Shown: positions 25,665 to 35,116, counted from the first letter of the stretch. The stretch: 64,000 bases of DNA from Nocardia flavorosea NBRC 108225 (GCF_001613385.1 NZ_BDCG01000002.1:558001-622000); one strand, 5' to 3'. Numbers and translations are program-made. The notes: generated by a model from the letters alone, not told the origin.

Positions 25665-26746
25665 ACGTGCTGTACCGATTACTGCTCCGCCTGATGTTCC
25701 TGGTGCCGCCGGAACGGATCCACCGCCTCGTGTTCGGGGTGATCCGCGCGGCCACCGCATTTGCCCCCACCCGCGCCCTGTTGCACCGCCTTTTCGCCGT
25801 ACCCGATCCCGTCCTGCATACCCGCGTGTTCGGGGTCGATTTCCCGGCGCCGCTCGGGCTGGCCGCCGGTTTCGACAAGGATGCCACCGGGGCGAACGCC
25901 TGGGGTGCGCTCGGTTTCGGATTCGCCGAGGTCGGCACCGTCACCGCCGCCGCCCAGCCGGGTAATCCGCAACCTCGATTGTTCCGGCTGCCCGCCGACC
26001 GCGCCCTGATCAACCGGATGGGGTTCAACAACCACGGGGCCGCCGCCGCGGCCGCCCGGTTACACGGCCGCGTGCCGTCGGTGCCGATCGGCGCCAATAT
26101 CGGCAAGACCAAGGTCGTGGCCGCCGAGCACGCCGCCGGCGATTACGCCACCAGCGCACGCCTGCTCGGACCGCACGCCGATTTCGTGGTCGTCAATGTC
26201 AGTTCCCCGAACACTCCCGGTCTGCGAGACCTGCAGGCGGTCGAATCGCTGCGTCCCGTCCTGACCGCGGTGCTGGAGAGTGTGCGGGTGCCGGTGCTGG
26301 TGAAAATCGCGCCGGATCTGTCCGACGAGGATGTCGACGCGGTGGCCGATCTGGCCGTGGAGCTCGGCCTGGCCGGAATCGTTGCCACCAACACCACCAT
26401 CGGGCGCGACGGCCTGCACAGCGATCCCGCCGCGGTCGAAGCCATCGGGGCCGGTGGGCTGTCCGGGCCGCCGGTGGCCGACCGCTCGCTGGAGGTGCTG
26501 CGACGGCTGTACACCCGCGTCGGCGGGCAGCTCGTGCTGATCTCGGTGGGCGGTATCGAAACTCCCGACCAGGCCTGGGAACGGATCCTGGCGGGCGCGT
26601 CACTGCTCCAGGGCTACACCGGGTTCATCTACGGCGGGCCGTTGTGGACGTGGCGGATACACCGCGGGATCGCCGAGCGGCTCCGCGCCGGCGGCTACAA
26701 CAGCCTGGCCGACGCCGTGGGCGCCGGCCACACCGGCAACCGCTGA
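25661..26746 (+). CDS. pyrD: Quinone-dependent dihydroorotate dehydrogenase
   Basis: PyrD oxidises dihydroorotate to orotate in pyrimidine synthesis and passes electrons to the membrane quinone pool. The 361-residue protein has the class 2 N-terminal amphipathic helix ([20 protein letters not shown]), the FMN site [20 protein letters not shown], the catalytic serine loop [16 protein letters not shown] and the phosphate-binding region [20 protein letters not shown]. The length is normal. The start overlaps the DUF5703 stop. It is the counterpart of Rv2139. Confidence 0.96.
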   Translation: MNVLYRLLLRLMFLVPPERIHRLVFGVIRAATAFAPTRALLHRLFAVPDPVLHTRVFGVDFPAPLGLAAGFDKDATGANAWGALGFGFAEVGTVTAAAQPGNPQPRLFRLPADRALINRMGFNNHGAAAAAARLHGRVPSVPIGANIGKTKVVAAEHAAGDYATSARLLGPHADFVVVNVSSPNTPGLRDLQAVESLRPVLTAVLESVRVPVLVKIAPDLSDEDVDAVADLAVELGLAGIVATNTTIGRDGLHSDPAAVEAIGAGGLSGPPVADRSLEVLRRLYTRVGGQLVLISVGGIETPDQAWERILAGASLLQGYTGFIYGGPLWTWRIHRGIAERLRAGGYNSLADAVGAGHTGNR

Positions 26747-26755
26747 ACGGGCGGG

Positions 26756-27136
26756 TCAGGCGGCCGAACCGCTACGGATTGCGCCGGGATCGTCGCGATA
26801 TCCGGTGGGCACGGTTACCGGCTCGTCCTGCATGATCCGCGCCTCCGCCAGCCTGTCTTCGACACGGGTGGCGAGCAGGACCACGACCTGCTCGAACACG
26901 AGCCCGAGCAGCTCTGCCCGATGCCGGGCCCAGGCCAGCGCAGCGTCGTCGTAGACCAGCTCCGGGGCGGACAGGATTTCGTCCAGTTCCATTGCCGCGT
27001 AGGCCTGTTCGAACGACAGGGCCCGGCCGGGCAACCAGCTCAACAGCCACGACGATCCGTGGCGGGTCTGCACGCGCTCGGCGAACTCGAGGGAAATACC
27101 GCTGGTCATCAGCCAGTCGGTGATATGAATGCTCAC
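26756..27136 (-). CDS. Hypothetical helical protein
   Basis: A 126-residue protein I do not recognise. It has the start VSIHITDWLMTSGISLEFAE, and the GTG at 27136 follows GAGGAGG with 6-bp spacing, which beats a longer reading from 27292. It is mostly helical and Glu/Ala-rich, with no signal peptide or membrane segment. It is convergent with pyrD (9-bp gap) and divergent from the PfkB-like gene. Confidence 0.7.
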   Translation of the reverse strand: MSIHITDWLMTSGISLEFAERVQTRHGSSWLLSWLPGRALSFEQAYAAMELDEILSAPELVYDDAALAWARHRAELLGLVFEQVVVLLATRVEDRLAEARIMQDEPVTVPTGYRDDPGAIRSGSAA

Positions 27137-27392
27137 AGCTGCCTCCTCAGGGGCTCGGCACCGATACCGGGCCGGAACCAGAGCCGGCGCGGCATCGCTG
27201 CCGTCGGATAAGGGCGGACCGCCGGGCGCGCTCAGCGCGCCGTCGCGGAGGATGCCTCCGGGTCCGTCCCGGCGCAGGCGACGGATCGACATGCTGCTGG
27301 ATATCGGAATCCGCGGAACCGGGCTGTCGTCATTGTCATCACCAGGCCCTCCCGTACCTCTGATCGAGGGAAACGCTACTTCCAGTGTGTCA

Positions 27393-27458
27393 TTTGACAG
27401 TTCCGCGGGTCAATGCATATGTCAAACGCCGTCCTGCACTATGGTTATTGCCATATGC
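27393..27458. promoter_or_regulatory. Overlapping inverted repeats upstream of the PfkB-like gene
   Basis: Half-sites TTTGACA (27393-27399), GTCAA (27409-27413) and TGTCAAA (27420-27426) form nested inverted repeats, and GCATATG (27415-27421) with CATATGC (27452-27458) forms another. TTGACA at 27394 plus TATGTC at 27418 (18-bp spacer) is a plausible promoter, with the half-sites lying on it. This is the most AT-rich part of the gap 27137-27508, which holds no gene. The regulator is unknown. Confidence 0.5.
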
Positions 27459-27508
27459 GACCGGGTCGAAACCCCTCGGCGACGGCGAAAGACGAGAAAG
27501 GCCGCGGT

Positions 27509-29020
27509 ATGTCCCCGACCGACGACACCGCAATCGTCGCGATCCGCAATATCCTGACCCGGCTCTGCAAACGCTCCGGACTGAGCCCCGACCGCCTGGC
27601 GACCACCGAAATCGATATCATTCCCCTGCTCGACCTCCCGGTCATCCGGCGATACGCCGCCACCCACGGCATCACCCGCACCGCCGCCGTGCTGCCGGTC
27701 ATCCGCGAACACGCTCGCCGCCTCCCGCCGACTCACCGCGTCATCACCGACGCCGAACTGTCCCTCGGCCTGCTGCGGGAAACCGAGACCACCGGAGTCG
27801 ACCCCGATGATCTCTACTCGCAGGACCTCGGTGACCGCCGCAAATACCTGTCCGCGCACTGGCGGCGGCTGCACGAGATCGCCGACGCCGAGGCGATTCC
27901 CCCCGCGCCCACCGTGCGCTCACTGCGCGCCACCCCTGAACGGCGTGCCTTCACCGCGCTCGCCGCGCTGCTGGTCACCGGGAACATCTACACCGACCCC
28001 CGATCCCCCCACAGCACCGGCCACGGAAACTCCGGCCGGATCGGCACGCTCACCATCGTCGGCGACGCCGTCATCGACCATATCTACCGGGTCGACGAAA
28101 TCCCGGATGCGCGCGGATTCGCCCGCGGCCGTTTCAGCGACAACCCCGGTGGCAAAGGACTCGATCGTGCCGTTGCCGCCGCCCGTCTCGGTATCGACGT
28201 CCGGCTCATCAGCGCAGTCGGCGACGACGAGGCCGGACGCCGGATACTCGACTACCTCCGTTCCGAAAAGGTCGATACATCACTGGTCAGGGTCGTACCC
28301 GACGCCACCACCCCCCTCACCGCACTCATCGTCGGCAAAACGGGTATCGCGGGCACGATCTTCTGCGAGGACGATCGCATCCGGCTCACCACCGCCGAAC
28401 TCAGCGGACCGGCAATCCAGGCCGCGCTCACCGAAACCGATGCCGTTCTGGTCACCCTCGAACCGCCGCTACCGGTGATCGAACGGGTCCTGGCGACGCT
28501 GCAGAACCTTCCGAAGCGGCCCACCCTGTTGCTCGCCGCGGCCCAGGCCGAAACCCCTCAGGTGCTGTACCGCTACCTGTCCACCGTCGACTACCTGATC
28601 GGGTCCACCCAGGAGCTCGACAGTATGGTTCCCGAGATACCCGCCCGGTCCGGGGCCCATATTGCTCGGCAGCTCCAGATGCTGGGCACCCGCGTCGTCT
28701 GCGTCGTCGAGGATTTCGGCTGCACCGTCCGCTCCGACCGGCTGGCCCTCGAAATCCCGCGGTTCCAGGCCGCGGCTCTCACCGATGTACCGGGTTCGCG
28801 GGGCGCCTTCTCCGCGGCGCTGGTGTATCGCTTGCTGTCCCGCCCGGCGGTAGCCGACGGCGAAGGCGGGCCGATCTGCCGGGTGGCCGACGAACAGGAT
28901 TACACCTGGGCGACGGCCGCCATGGTGGCAACCCAGTCGTTCGCCGGTGACGTCCCCGGCGCCATGCCCACCGCCGACGAGGTGGACCGCATCATCCGGC
29001 TCACCGCCGAAAGGCACTGA
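27509..29020 (+). CDS. PfkB/ribokinase-like protein lacking the catalytic GAGD motif
   Basis: A 503-residue protein. Residues 1-~185 are a helical domain I cannot name (for example RLCKRSGLSPDRLATTEIDI). The remainder is a ribokinase fold: LTIVGDAVIDHIYRVDEIPD, substrate motif NPGGKGLDRAVAAARLGIDV, and RLISAVGDDEAGRRILDYLR. In the second signature the usual DTxGAGD reads TDVPGSRGAFSAALVYRL, so the catalytic aspartate is absent. The GGKGxN asparagine is also Asp. It is therefore probably not an active sugar kinase. It may bind a nucleotide or ribosyl compound. The ATG at 27509 follows AAAGG with 8-bp spacing. Downstream is a RibA-like gene after 201 bp, so a shared pathway is plausible. Confidence 0.8.
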   Translation: MSPTDDTAIVAIRNILTRLCKRSGLSPDRLATTEIDIIPLLDLPVIRRYAATHGITRTAAVLPVIREHARRLPPTHRVITDAELSLGLLRETETTGVDPDDLYSQDLGDRRKYLSAHWRRLHEIADAEAIPPAPTVRSLRATPERRAFTALAALLVTGNIYTDPRSPHSTGHGNSGRIGTLTIVGDAVIDHIYRVDEIPDARGFARGRFSDNPGGKGLDRAVAAARLGIDVRLISAVGDDEAGRRILDYLRSEKVDTSLVRVVPDATTPLTALIVGKTGIAGTIFCEDDRIRLTTAELSGPAIQAALTETDAVLVTLEPPLPVIERVLATLQNLPKRPTLLLAAAQAETPQVLYRYLSTVDYLIGSTQELDSMVPEIPARSGAHIARQLQMLGTRVVCVVEDFGCTVRSDRLALEIPRFQAAALTDVPGSRGAFSAALVYRLLSRPAVADGEGGPICRVADEQDYTWATAAMVATQSFAGDVPGAMPTADEVDRIIRLTAERH

Positions 29021-29221
29021 CCCGGTGCCCGGTCCGAGAGTTCCCGGACCTCACCGCCCCGCCGCGCGCGGAGTGCGCATACAGGTGCAGGCAGGCGTAA
29101 AGTCACCTACCGGCCCGCCATCGCACGGGAACGATGTCCCCGATCGGCGGGCCGAGCGCTGCGGTAGCCCGGACCCATCCATACTTTGCGGTACCGACAA
29201 ATCACCGAAGGAGTATCGACC

Positions 29222-29899
29222 TTGACCGCAGCCGCGGAGCCTTCCGCTGTCGCCACGACCGAGCACCGGTTCACCCGCAACGGCCACGAATCCCCACTGC
29301 AGGTGTTACCCGTGGTCGACGGCGAACCGCAACTCGGCCACGTGCTGGTTTTCGGCCGGCCCGCCGACGGTTGCCTGGTGCGGATCCACTCCCGCTGCCT
29401 CTACGGTGAAGCGCTCGATTCCCAGGACTGTGATTGCGGACCGGAGCTCCGCAGATCCCTCGATCTCATCCAAGAAGCGGGGCACGGCGTATTGGTCTAT
29501 CTGGAGCAGGAAGGGCGTGGCCTCGGGCTCATCGCGAAGGCTCAGGGCTACCGGGTGTCCGAACGCACCGGCGCGGACACCTTCGCCGCATACCGCAGCC
29601 TCGGTTTCCCCGAAGATGCCCGCGGCTATGCGCACGCCGCGGACAGCCTGGGCAGGCTCGGACTCGCCCGGGTCCGGCTGCTCACCAACAATCCCGAAAA
29701 GGTCGAGGCCGTTCGCGCAGCCGGTATCGACGTCACGATCGAACCGCTGTGCACACCACCACTCAGCGAACGAGCGGCTGCGTATCTGGAAGCGAAACGT
29801 CGTCGGCGCGGGCACTGGATTCCGGCGAGCGAACCTGCCTCGGCGCCGGCACCGGCCACGGACCGGCCGATAGGCGAGCAGATCACCGTCGTCGGCTGA
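29222..29899 (+). CDS. GTP cyclohydrolase II-like protein (RibA type)
   Basis: GTP cyclohydrolase II opens GTP to a diaminopyrimidine, first step of riboflavin and of some pyrimidine-derived natural products. The 225-residue protein keeps the three zinc cysteines (RCLYGEALDSQDCDCG), the EGRGLGL phosphate loop (LVYLEQEGRGLGLIAKAQGY with the catalytic-type tyrosine), DTFAAYRSLGFPEDARGY and RLLTNNPEKVEAVRAAGIDV. It is monofunctional, without the RibB half of typical RibBA. The TTG at 29222 follows GAAGGAG with 8-bp spacing. The C-terminal tail (EPASAPAPATDRPIG) is low-complexity. It is probably a paralogue of the housekeeping enzyme and lies next to the PfkB-like gene. Confidence 0.87.
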   Translation: MTAAAEPSAVATTEHRFTRNGHESPLQVLPVVDGEPQLGHVLVFGRPADGCLVRIHSRCLYGEALDSQDCDCGPELRRSLDLIQEAGHGVLVYLEQEGRGLGLIAKAQGYRVSERTGADTFAAYRSLGFPEDARGYAHAADSLGRLGLARVRLLTNNPEKVEAVRAAGIDVTIEPLCTPPLSERAAAYLEAKRRRRGHWIPASEPASAPAPATDRPIGEQITVVG

Positions 29900-30041
29900 C
29901 CCAGACAGAACGCCCCCACCAGCGGCGTTCCCCGGCTACCATGGGTGATCCGCGTCACTCGCCGGTCGCTGGCCGCCCCTACGGCTCTCGGCGGTAACCA
30001 CGGCGAGTGTTCCGGAACCCCAGCACCTCGGGAACGGACCC

Positions 30042-31871
30042 ATGACCACAGATATCGCCTACACCCACCGCACCGGCGTCACTGCCCGCACAGTGCCCGC
30101 AGCTTTCCAGCAGACCCTCACTCTCCGCCCCGACGCGGTCGCCTTGCGCACCGTCGGCGGCACCCAGGAGATCACCTGGCGGGAGTACGGGCAACGCGTC
30201 CGCGTTCTCGCCGCGGGCCTGTCCGCCCTCGGCCTCACCCGCGGCGACACGGTGGGCATCATGCTCACCAACCGGCCGGAGTTCAACCTCCTCGACACCG
30301 CCGCCCTGCATGTGGGCGCCACCCCGTTCTCCGTCTACAACACCTGCTCGCCCGAGCAGATCGCGCATGTCTTCGGCAACGCCGGCAACAAGATAGTCGT
30401 CACCGAGCACCAGTTCCTCGGCACCATCCGGGACGCGGGCGTACCGATCGACCACCTCGTCGTCGTCGGCGGACCGGCCGAAGGTGCCATCACACTCGCC
30501 GACCTCGAGGCGAACCCCGATCCCGAGTTCGATTTCGACGCCGCCTGGCAGGCCGTGGAACCCGGTGATCTCGCCACCCTCATCTACACCTCCGGTACCA
30601 CCGGGCCGTCCAAGGGCGTCGAACTCACCCACAGCAACGTGCTGGCCCAGATTCTCGCCCTCACCAGCGGCCCGCTCGACGTCGGTATCGAGGACCGCGC
30701 ACTGTCCTATCTGCCCGCCGCCCACGTCGCGGACCGGATTTCCGGCCACGCAATCAACCTCGTCACCGGCATCCAGATCACCACCGTTCCCGACCCCCGG
30801 GAGATCGCTGCCGCCCTCCCCGATGCACAGCCGACCGTCTTCTTCGGTGTCCCCCGCGTCTGGCAGAAGATCAAGGGCGGTGTCGAAGCCAAATTGGCCG
30901 CCGAAACCGGAGCCAAGAAAGCCATTGCCGACTGGGCAGTCGCCACCGGTATCGCGGCCGCCAAGGCCGATCTGACCGGTACCGGTCGCGGACTGCTGCT
31001 GAATATCCAGCACCGCATCGCCGAGAAGCTGCTGCTGTCCAAAGTACGAGCGGCACTCGGCCTCGGGGAACTCCGTGTCGCTTCCTCGGGGGCCGCCCCG
31101 ATCCCACCGGAAACCCTCGAATTCTTCCTCGGTCTCGGTTTCTGCGTCTCCGAGGTATGGGGGATGTCGGAAACCAGCGGCGTCGCCACCTACACCGAAC
31201 TCGACAAACCCCGGCCGGGATCCGTCGGCCGCGCCGTCGACGGACTCGAACTACGGCTGGCCGACGACGGCGAAGTACTCGTCCGCGGCGCGATCATCAC
31301 CCACGGTTACCGTGGCATGCCCGAGAAAACCGCCGAGGCGCTCGACGCCGAGGGCTGGTTGCACACCGGCGATGTCGGGACTCTCGATACCGACGGCTAT
31401 CTGCGGATCATCGACCGCAAGAAAGAACTCATCATCAACGAAGGCGGTAAGAATATCGCCCCGAGCAATATCGAGAACGCCGTCAAGGCCGCCTCTTCGC
31501 TCGTCGGGCAGGCAGTGGCGCTCGGCGACGCCAAACCCTATATCACCGCGCTCATCGTGCTCGACCCCGATATGGCGGCCCTCCGCGCGAAGGAAATCGA
31601 CGCCACCGACGCCGATATCGCCACCCTCGCCCGGCACCCCCGCATCGTCGACGACGTCCGCGCCGCGATCCAGGCCGGAAACGCGAAACTGTCCCGGGTC
31701 GAACAGATCAAACGGTTCACCATCGTCGATACCGTCTGGGAGCCCGGCGGCGACGAACTCACCCCGAAGATGTCGCTCAAACGGGCGCCGATCGCCGAGA
31801 AATACGCCGAGCAGATCACCGCGCTCTATGCCGAAAAGGCAGCCGGCACCGTGATCGACGTACGCGGCTGA
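30042..31871 (+). CDS. Long-chain acyl-CoA synthetase, FadD15-type
   Basis: A 609-residue AMP-binding enzyme that activates long-chain fatty acids to CoA esters. The P-loop is TLIYTSGTTGPSKGVELTHS (about residue 181), the A5 motif is VWGMSETSGVATYTELDKPR, and the A7-A8 region is GWLHTGDVGTLDTDGYLRII with DRKKELIINEGGKNIAPSNI. The NEGGKNIAP signature and ~600-residue length match the FadD15 (Rv2187) branch, related to eukaryotic-type long-chain synthetases. It is a single gene with a strong terminator 20 bp beyond its stop. Confidence 0.9.
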   Translation: MTTDIAYTHRTGVTARTVPAAFQQTLTLRPDAVALRTVGGTQEITWREYGQRVRVLAAGLSALGLTRGDTVGIMLTNRPEFNLLDTAALHVGATPFSVYNTCSPEQIAHVFGNAGNKIVVTEHQFLGTIRDAGVPIDHLVVVGGPAEGAITLADLEANPDPEFDFDAAWQAVEPGDLATLIYTSGTTGPSKGVELTHSNVLAQILALTSGPLDVGIEDRALSYLPAAHVADRISGHAINLVTGIQITTVPDPREIAAALPDAQPTVFFGVPRVWQKIKGGVEAKLAAETGAKKAIADWAVATGIAAAKADLTGTGRGLLLNIQHRIAEKLLLSKVRAALGLGELRVASSGAAPIPPETLEFFLGLGFCVSEVWGMSETSGVATYTELDKPRPGSVGRAVDGLELRLADDGEVLVRGAIITHGYRGMPEKTAEALDAEGWLHTGDVGTLDTDGYLRIIDRKKELIINEGGKNIAPSNIENAVKAASSLVGQAVALGDAKPYITALIVLDPDMAALRAKEIDATDADIATLARHPRIVDDVRAAIQAGNAKLSRVEQIKRFTIVDTVWEPGGDELTPKMSLKRAPIAEKYAEQITALYAEKAAGTVIDVRG

Positions 31872-31891
31872 ACCGAACCGTACTCCGACAG

Positions 31892-31924
31892 CACTGTGGC
31901 CCCGGATTTCCCGGGGCCACAGTG
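31892..31924. terminator. Strong bidirectional terminator
   Basis: CACTGTGGCCCCGG (31892-31905) and CCGGGGCCACAGTG (31911-31924) form a perfect 14-bp stem with an ATTTC loop, followed by TTGTTC. It separates the convergent fadD15-type and YbhB-type genes. Confidence 0.88.
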
Positions 31925-31935
31925 TTGTTCGCGAT

Positions 31936-32463
31936 TCACTTCTGTTCGTAGGTACCCACCAGTGTGGCCCGCGCCAGCGTATGCGAGAACAGGTTGAACC
32001 CGAGGAAGGCCGGGGTGGCTTCCGGTGGTACGCCCAGCGATTCGACATCCACCGCGTGCACCACGATGAAGTAGCGGTGCGGGCCGTGCCCGGCCGGCGG
32101 TGCCGCGCCGACGTATCCGGCGAAGCCGCCGTCGTTGCGCAGCATCACCGCGCCCGCGGGCAGTGTGCCGCCCTCACTACCGGCGCCGGACGGCAGTTCG
32201 GTGACCGATGCGGGGATGTCGGCCACGGCCCAATGCCAGAAACCGGAGGCGGTCGGCGCGTCCGGGTCGTACACCGTCACCGCGAAACTCTTCGTCTCCG
32301 CCGGGAATCCCGACCAGCCGAGCTGCGGGGACACATCCTTACCACCGGCCCCGAACACACCACTGACCTGGTCGTTGCCGAGCGGCGCGCCGTCGGGCAC
32401 ATCGGCGGAGGTCACGGTGAACGACGGCACCGAAGGCAGAGCGTCATAGGGGTTGTAGGTCAT
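31936..32463 (-). CDS. YbhB/YbcL (Raf kinase inhibitor/PEBP-like) protein
   Basis: A 175-residue phosphatidylethanolamine-binding-protein fold. Signature parts are [20 protein letters not shown] with [20 protein letters not shown], and [19 protein letters not shown]. Members bind anionic ligands. The M. tuberculosis counterpart Rv2140c occupies the same place. The ATG has GAGAGAGG upstream. It lies 21 bp downstream of the M20 peptidase and is probably on the same transcript, as in M. tuberculosis. Confidence 0.92.
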   Translation of the reverse strand: MTYNPYDALPSVPSFTVTSADVPDGAPLGNDQVSGVFGAGGKDVSPQLGWSGFPAETKSFAVTVYDPDAPTASGFWHWAVADIPASVTELPSGAGSEGGTLPAGAVMLRNDGGFAGYVGAAPPAGHGPHRYFIVVHAVDVESLGVPPEATPAFLGFNLFSHTLARATLVGTYEQK

Positions 32464-32484
32464 GGGAACCTCTCTCGAATCGGA

Positions 32485-33843
32485 TCAGCTGTGCAACAGA
32501 AAGTGTTCCAGGACATCGGTGCCGAATTCGAGCGCATCGACCGGCACCCGTTCGTCGACGCCGTGGAACAGCGCCGCGAAATCCAGTTCCGGCGGCAACC
32601 GCAGCGGCGCGAACCCGAAGCACCGGATCCCCAGATCCGCGAACGCCTTCGCATCGGTACCGCCGGACAGCATGTACGGCACCGTACGCCCGTGCGGATC
32701 GTGCGCCAGGATCGCATCGTTCATCGCGTCCACGAGGTGGCCGTCGAAAGTTGTTTCATAGGAATCGAGTTCGGTGATCCATTCGCGTTCTACGTCCGGG
32801 CCGATCAACTCGTCCACTTCACGTTCGAACTCGGCCAGCCGGCCGGGCACCACGCGGCAGTCCACCACCGCCTCCGCGGTCTGCGGAATCACGTTCGCCT
32901 TGTACCCGGCATTCAACATGGTCGGGTTCGCCGTATCGCGCAGGGTGGCACCGATGATCCGGGAGATCGACCCCAGCTTCGCCAATGTCCCCTCGATATC
33001 CTTACTGCCCGGGTCGAATGCGAGCCCGGTCTCCTCCGATACCGCGGCGAGGAACTCGGCAACGGAATCGGACAGCACGAGCGGGAAGGTATGTGTCCCC
33101 AGCCGGGCCACCGCCGCCGCCAGAATGGTCACCGCATTCTCCTCGTGCAGGAACGACCCGTGCCCGGCCCGGGCCTTTGCCCGCAACCGCATCCAGCCCA
33201 GGCCCTTCTCCGCGGTCTCCACCAGATAGAGCCGCCGCTCACCGCCGTCGGGACGGGGCACGGTCAGCGAGAAACCGCCGACCTCCCCCACTGCCTCGGT
33301 GATCCCGGCGAAGAGCTCGGGCCGGTTCTGCACCAGCCACTGCGACCCCCATTTGCCGCCGTTCTCCTCGTCGGCCAGGAAAGCGAACACCAGGTCACGG
33401 GGCGGCACGGTGCCCTCGATCTTGAACTGGCGGGCCACCGCCAGCATCATCCCGACCATATCCTTCATATCGACGGCGCCGCGGCCCCAGACGTACCCGT
33501 CCTGTACCGCCCCGGAGAACGGGTGCACACTCCAATCGGCCGCCTCGGCCGGCACCACATCGAGATGCCCGTGCAGCAGCAACGCGCCACGGCTCGAATC
33601 GGCCCCCGGCAGCCGCGCGAAGACGTTACCCCGGCCCGGCAGGCCGGATTCCACGTACTCCGTGGTGTAACCGGCGTCTTCCAATTGCCGGGCGACCCAC
33701 TCGGCACATTCGCGTTCCCCCTTGGTGGTCGCCGGGTCGCCGGTATTCGAGGTATCGAAACGGATCAGCGAGCTGACCAGATCCACCACCTCGGATACGG
33801 CACGGGATCGAGCGGAGCCAGAGTTATCACCTGTCGCGGCCAC
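32485..33843 (-). CDS. M20 family metallopeptidase (dipeptidase type)
   Basis: A 452-residue zinc peptidase or amidohydrolase of family M20, counterpart of Rv2141c. Metal-site motifs are LLLHGHLDVVPAEAADW, GRGAVDMKDMVGMML (bridging Asp), FLADEENGGKWGSQWL (catalytic Glu pair) and ARAGHGSFLHEENAV, with a C-terminal GGTDAKAF. It has no signal peptide, so it is cytoplasmic. The GTG at 33843 follows AGGAAGGG. The substrate is unproven, though small peptides or N-acyl amino acids are typical. It is first in the unit with the YbhB-type gene. Confidence 0.93.
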   Translation of the reverse strand: MAATGDNSGSARSRAVSEVVDLVSSLIRFDTSNTGDPATTKGERECAEWVARQLEDAGYTTEYVESGLPGRGNVFARLPGADSSRGALLLHGHLDVVPAEAADWSVHPFSGAVQDGYVWGRGAVDMKDMVGMMLAVARQFKIEGTVPPRDLVFAFLADEENGGKWGSQWLVQNRPELFAGITEAVGEVGGFSLTVPRPDGGERRLYLVETAEKGLGWMRLRAKARAGHGSFLHEENAVTILAAAVARLGTHTFPLVLSDSVAEFLAAVSEETGLAFDPGSKDIEGTLAKLGSISRIIGATLRDTANPTMLNAGYKANVIPQTAEAVVDCRVVPGRLAEFEREVDELIGPDVEREWITELDSYETTFDGHLVDAMNDAILAHDPHGRTVPYMLSGGTDAKAFADLGIRCFGFAPLRLPPELDFAALFHGVDERVPVDALEFGTDVLEHFLLHS

Positions 33844-34144
33844 GCACCCTTCCTACCATCAAGCGCATCATTGCTTCTTTTCGGCGCTGTGTGGTGCGTT
33901 GCGCGTGGTGGCATCTCGGGGCGATAGAGTGTGGCGCGCATAGTCAGGTGCGCATATCTATGTAGCTCTTTGTTTTCCGATGCACCTACACCAAGCCGAG
34001 GAACTCGGTGGCGTTTCCCCCCTCCGCACGGGCCGCGTCGCTTCCGAGCACGCATTTCTATCGAACTCTCGGCCCGAATACCTTCGGAGCCTCCCTACCC
34101 GGTCGACTCCCCCGCCGATGCCGGCCGGCGAACGGGATGCTCGC
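33844..34144. other. Intergenic, relatively AT-rich, no gene seen
   Basis: About 300 bp between the M20 peptidase start and the XRE regulator stop. It contains the most AT-rich run of this part (around 33940-33980, CATATCTATGTAGCTCTTTG), which could hold the M20 promoter. DUF397 genes often follow DUF5753 regulators, but none is present here. Confidence 0.5.
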
Positions 34145-35038
34145 CTACTTGTCGGGCAGTTCGCCGAGCACCCGGCGCAGATGGTCGCGGCTTTCCCCCG
34201 GCGTGGGCGCGATCACGCTGAGCTTGTTCATCACCGTCATGTACACCTCCACCTCGTGCTTCTTCTCGAGGTAGTGCGAGGTGGTGAGCTGCTCCATGTA
34301 GACCATATCCGGCAGCTCCGGCTCCGGGAAGCGCAGGATGCTGAACGAACCGCCCGCGGCGGGATGCCCTCCGACCTCGTAGGGCAGCACCTGGATCTTC
34401 ACGTTCGGCCGGTCGGACACGGCGATCAGGTGTTCGATCTGGCCGCGCAGCACTGCGTAACCACCCACCGGGCGGCGCAGCGCGTTCTCGTCCACCACCG
34501 CCCACAATGTCGGGGCCGAGGCGCGGCTGAGGATCTCCTGGCGGCGCATCCGCACGCCCACCCGGCGTTCGGTGTCCTCCTCGTTGAACAGTTTGATCAC
34601 CGAGCGCGCATAGGCTTCGGTCTGCAGCAGACCGGGGACGAACTGTGCCTCATAGGTGCGGATCGTTGTCGCAGCCTGTTCGAGGCCGATATAGGTTTCG
34701 AACCACGGCGGCAGCAGATCGTTGAACGGCTGCCACCAGCCCGGGTCGTTGGCCTTCTTCATCAACTCCAGATAGACCGAAAGCTTCTCCGGATCGTCGA
34801 CACCGTAGAGCTTCAGCAGATCCAGCAGATCGCGTTCCCGGAACCTGGTGCGACCCAATTCGAGGCGGCTGATCTTGGCGTGCGAACCGCGGATATGCTC
34901 ACCCGCGTCCTCGCGGCTGATACCGCACGCTTCGCGCAGCTGCCGCAGCCGGCTACCGAGCGATATACGCAATACGGTAGGCCCGCGATCGGCTTCCGCC
35001 TTATCCGGGAGATCGGAATCGTCCTGCTCGTTAGTCAT
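34145..35038 (-). CDS. XRE-family regulator with DUF5753 domain
   Basis: A 297-residue actinobacterial regulator. The lambda-repressor-like HTH is at about residues 28-85 (LGSRLRQLREACGISREDAG, then GSHAKISRLELGRTRF). The DUF5753 ligand- or partner-binding domain follows (WFETYIGLEQAATTIRTYEA, FVPGLLQTEAYARSVI, MVYMEQLTTSHYL). These proteins occur in many copies in Streptomyces and Nocardia and often pair with small DUF397 proteins, which are not adjacent here. The ATG at 35038 has a weak GAGG upstream. CCTAC/GTAGG repeats at 35117-35157 may be its own operator. Confidence 0.9.
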   Translation of the reverse strand: MTNEQDDSDLPDKAEADRGPTVLRISLGSRLRQLREACGISREDAGEHIRGSHAKISRLELGRTRFRERDLLDLLKLYGVDDPEKLSVYLELMKKANDPGWWQPFNDLLPPWFETYIGLEQAATTIRTYEAQFVPGLLQTEAYARSVIKLFNEEDTERRVGVRMRRQEILSRASAPTLWAVVDENALRRPVGGYAVLRGQIEHLIAVSDRPNVKIQVLPYEVGGHPAAGGSFSILRFPEPELPDMVYMEQLTTSHYLEKKHEVEVYMTVMNKLSVIAPTPGESRDHLRRVLGELPDK

Positions 35039-35116
35039 GATCGCCTCTGGCCAGTTCGTGCTGTGCTGCATCGTACGGCGCCCGCCGCCGATGAACCGCA
35101 CCGGTCGGCAGGCGAT

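Noticed and set aside
29021..29221. FMN riboswitch upstream of the RibA-type gene
   Set aside because: I could not find the conserved AGGGxxGGGTG-like elements or helices expected of the FMN aptamer.
29980..30030. Possible extra repeat copy (GGTAACCACGGCGAG)
   Set aside because: Only about 12 bases match the repeat, without the CCGGAGGCGGCAG core, so chance is likely.
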